Assembly: GCA_024277615.1 (NCBI GenBank)
Contig: JAJRUW010000003.1
Coordinates: forward strand, 1-33,700
Length of the DNA stretch: 33,700 bases
Reading direction: 5' to 3'
Source: Fidelibacterota bacterium
GTDB taxonomy: Bacteria; Fidelibacterota; Marinisomatia; SCGC-AAA003-L08; JACNLC01
The translations under genes and the position numbers were made by a program. The notes beneath the pieces were generated by a model. That model saw nothing but the letters and a program-made list of their open reading frames with translations. It was not told the DNA's origin and searched no databases. This document shows positions 8,447 to 15,689 of this stretch, in pieces (within the stretch, counting starts at the first letter, position 1; the number at the start of each line of letters is the position of its first letter).

Positions 8447-8728
8447 AGGGAAAATTACCGTGCTTACCTCACTCCCGCAAATCAGGAAATTGCTTACATA
8501 TTCCCGGGAACTTTTTAGCACCGGAATTACGCTCCTGGGTTGAAAAAAGATACGGCAAAGGCGGACAGCGGTCACCGCTCTGAAAGCAAACCCTGAATCT
8601 AAAAAATTGATGTTGTGGAGGTAATAATCGGATATATTGGGGAAAGCAGGACTGCCCGGACCTATGATTGACATTGTATTTCAGTAAGGACCCTTTTGTC
8701 ACTTTGTTTGTTCGTGAAATAAACCATA

Positions 8729-8767
8729 AATTTGCACACTATTTACTGAAGTAAATCATTGCAAATT
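8729..8767. repeat. Nested inverted repeat (operator or leader hairpin)
   Basis: Outer arms AATTTGCA (8729-8736) and TGCAAATT (8760-8767) are perfect reverse complements. Inside them ATTTAC (8741-8746), loop TGAA, GTAAAT (8751-8756) is also perfect. The spacers are 4 and 3 bases. It could be a dyad operator or a two-tier RNA stem upstream of the zinc-ribbon gene. Confidence 0.55.
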
Positions 8768-8819
8768 GGAAACTCGGGAAAATTTAAGTTTATTAATAAA
8801 ATCAAAACATGTGTGAGAG

Positions 8820-8846
8820 ATGCACCCTTTGAATGGTGCATTTTTC
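8820..8846 (+). terminator. Intrinsic-terminator-like hairpin in the leader of the zinc-ribbon gene
   Basis: ATGCACC (8820-8826), an 8-nt loop, then GGTGCAT (8835-8841), running into TTTTTC. It lies 24 bases before the likely start at 8871, so it would terminate or attenuate transcription entering the gene. An ATG at 8820 lies in the hairpin and is in frame with the gene, but it is an unlikely start. Confidence 0.5.
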
Positions 8847-8870
8847 GTATCTAAAAGGACAAGAACCTCA

Positions 8871-9179
8871 TTGAATAAATCACTTGAAAAATTAATCGAA
8901 TTGCAGGATATCGATACACGCCTTTACGAGATTGAAGAATTAAAAGGCGGTTTGCCGGAGAAAGTGAAGACCCTGGCGACTCAAATTGAAAATTTGAAGA
9001 CTGAAAATGATGAGAGCAGCACCCGCATCGATGAAATCGCTAAAGAAGTCAGGTCCGCAGCCCAGATAATTGAAGACGGCTCGGTAAAACTCGCAAAATA
9101 CAAGGAACAGCTTTATCTTGTGACTTCCAATAAGGAATATGACGCTCTGCTGAAAGAAATCGACCTCATCAAAAGTTAA
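8871..9179 (+). CDS. CT398-like coiled-coil / zinc-ribbon protein, N-terminal part (interrupted)
   Basis: The first 102 residues of a C4 zinc-ribbon protein (DUF164 type). They are highly charged and heptad-like (LEKLIELQDIDTRLYEIEEL...) and contain the typical SNKEYDALLKEI block. TTG 8871 is the likely start, with AAGGA at 8855-8859. The frame ends at TAA 9177-9179, exactly where the coiled-coil hairpin should continue. The same frame resumes after the TAA and encodes the rest of the domain without any shift. Family proteins are about 230-250 residues, and reading through gives 236. Their function is poorly defined; a nucleic-acid-related role is often suggested. This is a nonsense mutation, a sequence error or readthrough. 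Confidence 0.7.
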   Translation: MNKSLEKLIELQDIDTRLYEIEELKGGLPEKVKTLATQIENLKTENDESSTRIDEIAKEVRSAAQIIEDGSVKLAKYKEQLYLVTSNKEYDALLKEIDLIKS

Positions 9180-9581
9180 ATTGCTCAGGCTGAGAGTAAC
9201 AAAATGAAATTAGAGATTGAGAAAAACAGCCTGGAAGATAGTGTTAAAGAAAATGAGCTGAAAATTGAATCCGTCGGAACTGTCCTTGAAAAAAGTAAGC
9301 ATGATCTGCAGATCGCTTTGGCCGAAACCGAAACTGAAGAAGCGGAATTGCGTGACAAACGCGAGAAATTTATCGTTCAAATTGATAAAAACCTGTTGAG
9401 TGAATATGATAAATTTAAAAAAGTCCGGGGTGGTTATGGTATTATCAGTATTTCCCGCGGGGCCTGCGGCAGTTGTTATTATTCCCTCCCTCCCCAGATG
9501 GTGATCGAGGTTAAACGGCGCGATAAACTGATTAAATGTCCCAGTTGCGGGATCCATTTATTTTACGATGACACAGAGTAG
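9180..9581 (+). pseudogene. C-terminal part of the zinc-ribbon protein, downstream of in-frame TAA
   Basis: In the same frame as the preceding gene, beginning right after its TAA. It continues the charged coiled coil (KMKLEIEKNSLEDSVKENEL...) and ends in a C4 zinc ribbon: CGSC, then a PPQ segment, then CPSC, finishing with an acidic tail. Translation could restart at ATG 9204, preceded by GAGAG, giving a 125-residue protein that keeps the zinc ribbon. If so, the gene would be split into two polypeptides able to rejoin as a coiled coil; this is speculative. Confidence 0.65.
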
Positions 9582-9593
9582 GAGATTTCTCAA

Positions 9594-9611
9594 AATCCCG
9601 CTGTCGGGATT
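9594..9611 (+). terminator. Hairpin between the zinc-ribbon gene and rnpB
   Basis: AATCCCG (9594-9600), loop CTGT, CGGGATT (9605-9611): a perfect 7-bp stem, 13 bases after the TAG stop and 10 before the rnpB P1 helix. No T-run follows, so it may be a processing site rather than a terminator. Confidence 0.4.
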
Positions 9612-9621
9612 CTCGGGTTAC

Positions 9622-9997
9622 ACGAAATAACTGAGGCCAACCGGATGGTCGTCCCGGTTTCTACCGGGAAGGAAAGTCCGAACTCCGCAGGACAGGGTGC
9701 CTCTAAAACAGAGGGTTCCTGAACTTCCGGAAACGGCAAGTGCAACAGAAAGCAAACCGCCCGTAAAATATGGGCAAGGGTGAAACGGCGGTGTAAGAGA
9801 CCACCGGTGCGGCTGGAAACAGCCGCAGCCAGGTAAACCCCACCCGGAGCAAGATCAAGCAGCCAGGTGTGATCCGCACAGAAAGGCAGGTAGATCGCCA
9901 GAACCTCCTCGCGAGAAGAGGTCCAGATGAATGGCCATCGGTCCCGCAAAAACGGGATTACAGAATTCGGCTTACAGGTTGGCCTCATTTATTTCGT
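9622..9997 (+). ncRNA. rnpB: RNase P RNA, bacterial type A
   Basis: The catalytic RNA of RNase P, which matures tRNA 5' ends. Recognisable conserved blocks are GAGGCCAACCGGAUGGUCG at the P1/P2 start, GGAAAGUCCGAACUCCGCAGG (about 9671-9691), AGGGUGAAACGGCGGUGUAAG (about 9778), AGGCAGGUAGAUCGCC (about 9885) and AGAAUUCGGCUUACAGG near the 3' end. P1 is formed by 9632-9642 with 9977-9987 and is extended past one mismatch by 9622-9630 with 9989-9997. I take the ends from that extended helix. No ORF here is real. Confidence 0.95.
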
Positions 9998-10045
9998 AAA
10001 AAATTTAAGGTAATTTGAAACAATTTATTCTTCCAAACCGCTTTT

Positions 10046-11566
10046 ATGATTGATCCCGTCTGGCGATTTAAATCCGTAAATGAAGCACTCGTCAGGTCGG
10101 TGTCTTCAGAATTCAATCTACCGGAGATCTATGCCCGCGTCATGGCTCTCCGCGGGATAACCAGCCGTGATATTTCCCGACATTTCTTTTTCCCCGCCGC
10201 AACCCAGTTGCATGACCCGTTCAAAATGCTAAATATGCAAAAATGTGTGGACCGCATCAGCACTCAGCTCAGAGATAAAAAGTCCCTGATGGTCTTTGGT
10301 GATTACGATGTGGACGGTACTACCGGAACCGCATTGTTTTACCTCTTCATCAAATCCATCGGCGGTGATATTCAGTACTATATCCCCAACCGGGAACTGG
10401 AAGGCTATGGATTGTCCCGCCAGGGGATCGATTATGCCAAAAGTACCGGGACGGATCTGCTGATAACCGTGGACTGCGGCATCAATGCCGTGGAGCAGGT
10501 TGAATATGCCAATTCCCTGGGTATCGATGTGATCATCACTGATCATCACACTCCCGACAAAACCCTGCCCGCGGCCTTTGCTATCCTGAATCCTAAACAG
10601 CGGGACTGTCAGTATCCCTTTAAGGGGCTGTGCGGCGCAGGAGTCATATTCAAGCTTGCCTTTGCCCTTGCCGAGCATGAAGGGCATGAAGCGGAACTGG
10701 TTTGGCAGCACGCCGATTTGGTAGCACTGGGAATAGCTGCAGACCTCGTACCGATCACTGATGAGAACCGTGTAATTGTGGAGCATGGAATCGAGTTGAT
10801 TCAGCAACATAAAAAAACGGGCATCAGGGCACTGTTGCAGGCGGCGGGGCTTCTGCACAAAGAGATTACCGTGGGAAGACTTGTATTCTGGCTGGCTCCC
10901 AAGATAAATGCCGCCGGCCGCATCGGCGATGCCGGGCGGGCTGTAAAGCTGCTCACGACTTCGGCGGATATATTCGCCCGGGATATGGCAAATGACCTGG
11001 AACGGGAAAACCGCAAACGGCAGGATATCACAGCCAGGATCGTGGAAGAAGCCATACACATGGCCAACACTTCGGTGGATTTAAGCCGGGAGAATGCCAT
11101 CGTTCTGGCGGCACGGGGCTGGCACGCCGGCGTCATTGGAATTGTAGCCTCCCGCATCAAAGAATTGTATTACCGCCCCACCTTTATCATCTCAATCGAC
11201 GATAATGGGCTGGGAAAAGGATCGGGACGCAGCGTGCCCGGGTTTGACCTGTTTAAGGTGCTCAGAGACTGCCAGGAATACCTGGAGGGATTCGGCGGTC
11301 ATCCAATGGCGGCAGGACTGACTATCAGAGAATCGCGACTGGATGAATTCCGCTCCCGCTTTCTCGAAGTTGCTTCAGCAGCTATCCCTGTCAAAGAACT
11401 GGTGCCTACGCTCTATGTGGACGGGGAATTACCAGTGTCGGATATCAACGGCAGATTCCTGAAATTTCTCAAAGAACTGGCACCCTACGGACCCGGCAAT
11501 ATGAGACCGAAATTTATATCCCGGAATCTGACCGTGAAAGGAATTCCCAGACTATTGGGCCGTTAA
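10046..11566 (+). CDS. recJ: Single-stranded-DNA-specific exonuclease RecJ, interrupted before its OB domain
   Basis: A 5'-3' ssDNA exonuclease of recombination and mismatch repair. The DHH-family motifs are in order: FGDYDVDGTTG (84-94), TVDCGIN (141-147), TDHHTP (165-170), then GLCGAGVIFKL. The DHHA1 domain has GWHAGVIGIVASR, GKGSGRSV and GFGGHPMAAG. The frame stops at TAA 11564-11566, after the segment YGPGNMRPKF that leads into the C-terminal OB domain. The missing OB domain is encoded in the same frame immediately afterwards. Without it, ssDNA binding would probably be impaired. Full readthrough would give 574 residues, a normal RecJ length. Confidence 0.88.
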   Translation: MIDPVWRFKSVNEALVRSVSSEFNLPEIYARVMALRGITSRDISRHFFFPAATQLHDPFKMLNMQKCVDRISTQLRDKKSLMVFGDYDVDGTTGTALFYLFIKSIGGDIQYYIPNRELEGYGLSRQGIDYAKSTGTDLLITVDCGINAVEQVEYANSLGIDVIITDHHTPDKTLPAAFAILNPKQRDCQYPFKGLCGAGVIFKLAFALAEHEGHEAELVWQHADLVALGIAADLVPITDENRVIVEHGIELIQQHKKTGIRALLQAAGLLHKEITVGRLVFWLAPKINAAGRIGDAGRAVKLLTTSADIFARDMANDLERENRKRQDITARIVEEAIHMANTSVDLSRENAIVLAARGWHAGVIGIVASRIKELYYRPTFIISIDDNGLGKGSGRSVPGFDLFKVLRDCQEYLEGFGGHPMAAGLTIRESRLDEFRSRFLEVASAAIPVKELVPTLYVDGELPVSDINGRFLKFLKELAPYGPGNMRPKFISRNLTVKGIPRLLGR

Positions 11567-11770
11567 AGCAATGTGCTCAAGTTTCAGGTTCAGCAGAACC
11601 GAACTGTTTTTGAAGCCATCGGCTTCGGTTTGACTGAAAGATACGAATTACTGCTCATGAACAAACCAATTGACGTGGTTTATGAAATTGGCGAAAACGA
11701 CTGGAATGGTCAGAAAACGCTGCAGCTGGAATTGAAAGACATCAAATTAGGAGGAACTGCAGATGCCTAA
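11567..11770 (+). pseudogene. recJ: C-terminal OB-domain remainder of recJ
   Basis: In the same frame as recJ, after the TAA. It encodes SNVLKFQVQQ...FEAIGFG...IDVVYEIGENDWNGQKTLQLELKDIKL, the usual RecJ end (a NxWNG followed by a QLxLKDI strand). A GTG at 11573 could serve as a restart, but no ribosome binding site precedes it. Its last codons overlap fabH by 8 bases and contain the fabH ribosome binding site. Confidence 0.75.
11749..11755 (+). promoter_or_regulatory. Strong Shine-Dalgarno for fabH inside the recJ tail
   Basis: AGGAGGA, seven bases before ATG 11763. It lies in the last codons of the recJ OB-domain segment and is stronger than most ribosome binding sites in this window. Confidence 0.7.
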
Positions 11771-12758
11771 TCCTTATATCTCAGGCACGGGTTTTCATGT
11801 GCCGGCCAGGGAGGTGACAAACCAGGATCTGACGCAGTTTATGGATACTTCTGACGAATGGATCCGGGAAAGAACGGGCATTGGTTCCCGGTTTTTTGCA
11901 GATGGTATGGGAGAAGGACCTTCAGACCTGGCCATTCCGGCCACAAAGCAGGCTCTGGAAAACGCCGGCCTCACTGTTGCAGACATCGACTTCATCATTT
12001 TTGCCACCTCAACGCCGGATTATTACGCACCCGGCTCGGCCTGTCTGCTGCAGGACAAGCTGGGGTTTGGACTCATCGGTGCTCTCGATATCCGTGTACA
12101 GTGTTCCGGATTTTTATACGGTCTGTCCATAGCCGAACAATACATCAAAACCGGTCAATTCCGCCATATTTTGCTGGTTGGCGCAGAAGTACAGTCATCG
12201 GCAATGAATCTTAGCACCGAAGGGCGGGATACGGCGGTAATCTTCGGTGACGGGGCCGGAGCCGTCATTGTCAGCGCAACGGATGAAGACCGGGGCATAC
12301 TGTCAACCCATCTCCATGCTCAGGGGAAATACGCCAAAGAGCTCTGGTGTGAAGTCCCTGCAAGCGGACTGAATCCGCGTATCACTCCGGAAATGCTCAT
12401 GGAAAAACGGCAGTATCTCTACATGAATGGCAGGGAAGTATTCCGGCACGCCGTTCAACGATTCCCCGAAGTAATCAAAGAAGCGCTGGATGCAAACGGA
12501 CTGACTACGGAAGATGTGAGTATGGTCATACCCCACCAGGCAAACTATCGTATTACACAGTTCGTGCAGAAGCGCCTGAAATTACCGGAGGACAGGGTTT
12601 ATTCGAACATTCATAAATATGGAAATACAACCGCAGCTACAATCCCCATTGCCTTGCATGAAATCGTGGAACGGAAATTGATCAAGCCGGGAGATGTGGT
12701 TGTAATGGCAGCCTTCGGCTCAGGCTTTACCTGGGCCTCTGCCCTGCTGAAATGGTAA
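11763..12758 (+). CDS. fabH: Beta-ketoacyl-ACP synthase III
   Basis: A 331-residue thiolase-fold enzyme that starts fatty-acid synthesis by condensing acyl-CoA with malonyl-ACP. The catalytic triad is Cys114 (VQCSGFLYG), His258 (IPHQANYRI) and Asn288 (YGNTTAATIP). DTSDEWIRERTGI near the N-terminus and the closing AFGSGFTWAS are typical. It overlaps the recJ remainder by 8 bases and has a strong ribosome binding site. No other fab gene or plsX is adjacent, so a stand-alone copy with specialised primer use is possible, but the sequence looks like ordinary FabH. Confidence 0.93.
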   Translation: MPNPYISGTGFHVPAREVTNQDLTQFMDTSDEWIRERTGIGSRFFADGMGEGPSDLAIPATKQALENAGLTVADIDFIIFATSTPDYYAPGSACLLQDKLGFGLIGALDIRVQCSGFLYGLSIAEQYIKTGQFRHILLVGAEVQSSAMNLSTEGRDTAVIFGDGAGAVIVSATDEDRGILSTHLHAQGKYAKELWCEVPASGLNPRITPEMLMEKRQYLYMNGREVFRHAVQRFPEVIKEALDANGLTTEDVSMVIPHQANYRITQFVQKRLKLPEDRVYSNIHKYGNTTAATIPIALHEIVERKLIKPGDVVVMAAFGSGFTWASALLKW

Positions 12759-12832
12759 CTGCAGCAGCTTTTACAAGCAGAAACTATTCGTCGATATTTT
12801 GAATTATTAAGAGGATTTTAACAGGATATATT

Positions 12833-13990
12833 ATGGAACGATTATATTTTACCGAAGAACATAAAATGTTGAGAGACATGGTCCGGGAATTTGCCCGCAA
12901 TGAACTGGCACCACTGGCAAAAGAGATTGACGAGACGGCGACTTTTCCCCATGAATCCGTAAAGAAAATGGGTGAATTGGGTCTGATGGGAATCCCCTGG
13001 CCGGAGGAGTACGGCGGAACCGGGATGGACACACTGGCCCTGGTCATTGCAATTGAAGAACTCGGCAAAGTCTGCCCCTCAACAGCGGCGATCATGATGG
13101 CCCATACCAGTCTGGGCTCAGCACCCATCTATCACTTTGGAACCGAGGCCCAGAAGCGAAAATATCTGCCAAAACTGGCATCGGGTGAGATGCTGGGTGC
13201 TTTCGGGCTTACCGAACCCAACGCCGGCAGTGATGCGGGAAACACGCAAACCCGGGCTGTGGCTAAGGGAGATGAGTATATCATTAACGGCCAGAAAGTC
13301 TTTTGTACAAATGCCGGTTATGCCGGTGTTATAATTTTTACGGCACGACTGATTGAAGACGGTGAAGACCGGGGAATTGCTGCTTTTGTGGTGGACCGCG
13401 GAACCGAGGGTCTGTCCCTAAGTCCTCCCGAACATAAAATGGGGTGGAGAGCCTCAGATACCCGGGCCGTATTTTTTGCAGATATGCGGATTCCCAAAAC
13501 AAACTTACTCGGTTCACCCAGCGGTGGCTTCAAGCAGTTTCTGAAAACCCTCACCGGCGGGAGAATCACCATCGGAGCCCTCTCACTGGGCACGGCTCAG
13601 GGCGGATATGAGGCCGCACTGCAGTATTCACAGGAACGGGAAGCCTTTGGGAAACCCATTAATAAATTCCAGGGCATCAGCTTCAAGCTGGCCGATATGG
13701 CTACACAGATACAGGCAGCCAAACATCTTGTTTATAATGCCGCCTGGCTGAAAGATCAGGGTCATTCGGTGATCAAAGAAGCTGCCATGGCAAAATTATT
13801 TGCCAGTGAAACCGCAGTTGCCGTCACTACCGAAGCCATACAGATCCATGGCGGTTACGGGTATCTCAAAGATTACAACGCCGAGCGGTTCTTCCGAGAT
13901 TCAAAGATACTCACTATAGGTGAGGGCACCAGCGAAGTCCAGCGGATCATCATCTCCAGGGAAATACTCAAAGCCGTCAATTCTGTATGA
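12833..13990 (+). CDS. Acyl-CoA dehydrogenase (short-chain/butyryl-type)
   Basis: A 385-residue FAD enzyme that makes the alpha-beta double bond in acyl-CoA, passing electrons to ETF. It has FGLTEPNAGSDAG in the flavin/substrate region, the REAFGKPI segment, QIHGGYGYLKDY, and IGEGTSEVQRI with the expected catalytic Glu364. Length and motifs fit the short-chain/butyryl-CoA dehydrogenase group, but the chain length is not provable. No etfAB, thiolase or crotonase is adjacent. Its stop overlaps ybeY by ATGA, so it heads the following tightly packed run. Confidence 0.9.
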   Translation: MERLYFTEEHKMLRDMVREFARNELAPLAKEIDETATFPHESVKKMGELGLMGIPWPEEYGGTGMDTLALVIAIEELGKVCPSTAAIMMAHTSLGSAPIYHFGTEAQKRKYLPKLASGEMLGAFGLTEPNAGSDAGNTQTRAVAKGDEYIINGQKVFCTNAGYAGVIIFTARLIEDGEDRGIAAFVVDRGTEGLSLSPPEHKMGWRASDTRAVFFADMRIPKTNLLGSPSGGFKQFLKTLTGGRITIGALSLGTAQGGYEAALQYSQEREAFGKPINKFQGISFKLADMATQIQAAKHLVYNAAWLKDQGHSVIKEAAMAKLFASETAVAVTTEAIQIHGGYGYLKDYNAERFFRDSKILTIGEGTSEVQRIIISREILKAVNSV

Positions 13991-14430
13991 TCAATATACA
14001 TGCCGTCAATGAGGTTAATGACCGCCTGCAGATCGATTTTGCCGTACTGGAGGATTGCTGCCGCGCGATCCTGCGGGACCATGACCACCACAGGGGTGAG
14101 ATCACCTTTATTTTCACAACGGATGAACCCCTGAATAAGTTGAAGATACGGTATTTTGATCAGGATGTGCTGACAGATGTCATCGCCTTCAATCTTGAAG
14201 AGGCGGGCCAGCCTCTGGAAGGTGAGATCTATATCAGCTGGGATCGGACACTGGAAAACGCAGAACTCTTTCAGGAAAGACCGGCCCGGGAATTAAAACG
14301 CCTTGCCATTCATGCCATTCTTCACCTGCTTGGCTTTGACGATGGAACGGATCGGGAAAAAGCCGAGATGCGTAAACTTGAAAATCATTATCTGGAGAAA
14401 ATACCCGGTTCACTGGTCCGGCAAAAGTGA
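13987..14430 (+). CDS. ybeY: Endoribonuclease YbeY (rRNA maturation factor)
   Basis: A 147-residue UPF0054 metalloprotein involved in 16S rRNA 3' processing and ribosome quality control. The metal motif reads His109-x3-His113-x5-Asp119 (HAILHLLGFDD), with Asp where E. coli YbeY has the third His. As I recall, Bacteroidetes YbeY proteins also have Asp there (HLxGYKDK), so this probably marks an FCB-type site rather than a dead enzyme. It overlaps the acyl-CoA dehydrogenase by four bases (ATGA) and the next gene by GTGA, so all three are probably co-translated. Confidence 0.92.
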   Translation: MINIHAVNEVNDRLQIDFAVLEDCCRAILRDHDHHRGEITFIFTTDEPLNKLKIRYFDQDVLTDVIAFNLEEAGQPLEGEIYISWDRTLENAELFQERPARELKRLAIHAILHLLGFDDGTDREKAEMRKLENHYLEKIPGSLVRQK

Positions 14431-15689
14431 TTTTTTATTCCGTAATATTTATTGTGATGCTGTTATTGTCAGCCCTGTTTTCCGGCTCTGAGACGGCTTA
14501 TTTCAACCTGAAGACTCATCGGGAGAAAATACCCGGAGATATCAAAATTCTGCTGCAGGATCCGCGCAAACTGCTGATTGCGTTGCTCACCGGGAACACG
14601 GTCGTGAATACCGTGATGGCCTCAGTTGCTGCCGTGCTCACTGCAAAGCTGGCGCGAGTGAATGACTGGTCCGAATCCCTGATGATTTTGGTCGAAGTCG
14701 TAACCGTCACGGTTGTCCTGCTGATTTTCGGAGAAGTATTACCCAAGATCATCGCTATCCGCAAATCTGAAGAATTCGCAGCAAATGTCAGGCTTCCCCT
14801 AAAACTGCTGATCCTGATTCTCAAACCAATTGCTATTTTATTCTATACCGTGACTCACTGGATACTGAAAATATTCCGCCTTAGATCAGAAAAGATCTTC
14901 GACTCGGAAGAGGAATTGATCATTCTGACAGAGCTCAGCGAAGAACAGGGTACCCTGCAGACAGAGGAATCCGAGATGATCCAGTCCATATTCGATTTTC
15001 ACGATAAAGCCGTTCACGAGATCATGACGCCCCGGGTTGACATGGTGGCATTACCTTCAAACACACCTCTGGATGATGTGATGCAATTGATCTGTGAAAA
15101 ACAGTTTTCAAAGATACCTATCTACAAAAAGCAGGTTGACGATATCAAAGGTATCCTCTATGCGAAAGATCTGCTGCCCTATGTAACCGGGTCCAGGCCC
15201 GAAGTCAACCTGGCTTCGCTGGCAAGAGCACCTTTCTTTGTGCCGGAGAACAAGAACCTCGATGAACTCCTCGACGAATTCAAACGGAAAAAGACGAATA
15301 TTGCCATCGTCGTTGATGAATGGGGCGGGACATCCGGGCTGGTCACACTGGAAGATGTGGTAGAGGAGGTCATTGGCGAACTTCAGGATCCCTATGACCA
15401 CGAAGTAAGCCTGTTGCGAATTCTGCCTGAGAACGATCTCATTGTAGATGGTAAAATGACTTTGAATGATCTTGAGGAGGAAACGTCTTTGAAGTTCCCG
15501 GAAGACAGAGACTATGACACACTGGGAGGTTTTTTCTTTGAAAAATTCGGTAATATCCCTTCAGCAGGTGATTCCATTGAATATATGAACAGAATATACA
15601 CCGTGAAAAAAATGGCCGGGAGAAGAATCGCCAAAGTACATATCGGACCTGAAATAAACCCTGAAATCAATCCAAATGAAGAATCCTGA
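14427..15689 (+). CDS. CNNM/CorC-HlyC family transporter-like protein
   Basis: A 420-residue inner-membrane protein. It begins at a GTG overlapping the ybeY stop and opens with a hydrophobic segment and LFSGSETAYFNL, the start of the DUF21 transmembrane domain (about 1-160). Next comes a CBS pair (about 195-330) with EIMTPRVDMVALP and the typical WGGTSGLVTLEDVVEEVIGEL. A C-terminal CorC_HlyC domain (about 340-412) has DGKMTLNDLEEE and DTLGGF. Family members are linked to magnesium or other divalent-cation export and resistance; the old name hemolysin C homolog is misleading. Association with YbeY is common in bacteria. Confidence 0.9.
   Translation: MIFYSVIFIVMLLLSALFSGSETAYFNLKTHREKIPGDIKILLQDPRKLLIALLTGNTVVNTVMASVAAVLTAKLARVNDWSESLMILVEVVTVTVVLLIFGEVLPKIIAIRKSEEFAANVRLPLKLLILILKPIAILFYTVTHWILKIFRLRSEKIFDSEEELIILTELSEEQGTLQTEESEMIQSIFDFHDKAVHEIMTPRVDMVALPSNTPLDDVMQLICEKQFSKIPIYKKQVDDIKGILYAKDLLPYVTGSRPEVNLASLARAPFFVPENKNLDELLDEFKRKKTNIAIVVDEWGGTSGLVTLEDVVEEVIGELQDPYDHEVSLLRILPENDLIVDGKMTLNDLEEETSLKFPEDRDYDTLGGFFFEKFGNIPSAGDSIEYMNRIYTVKKMAGRRIAKVHIGPEINPEINPNEES

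Larger units (their letters stand above)
8447..8870. promoter_or_regulatory. 424 bp divergent intergenic region with palindromes
   Basis: No supported gene. It separates the divergent mutase and zinc-ribbon genes. It holds a perfect 13-nt palindrome AGCGGT-C-ACCGCT (8567-8579), a nested palindrome (8729-8767), an AT-rich promoter-like stretch (about 8785-8812) and a terminator-like hairpin (8820-8846). Open frames crossing it on the minus strand look like chance extensions. Confidence 0.5.

Noticed and set aside
8447-8674. 76-residue N-terminal extension of the phosphohexomutase
   Set aside because: Mutases of this family start a few residues before SGIRGIVG; the extension looks like translated intergenic DNA.
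9590-9988. 132-codon open frame on the minus strand
   Set aside because: It coincides with rnpB, whose conserved RNA blocks and helices explain the sequence.
10229-11059. 276-codon open frame on the minus strand
   Set aside because: It lies wholly inside recJ, opposite strongly conserved motifs, and its translation has no domain character.
9177-11566. Reassignment of TAA to a sense codon
   Set aside because: Many conserved genes in the window end normally at TAA (M1 peptidase, fabH, mazG, LptF/G permease, phosphorylase).
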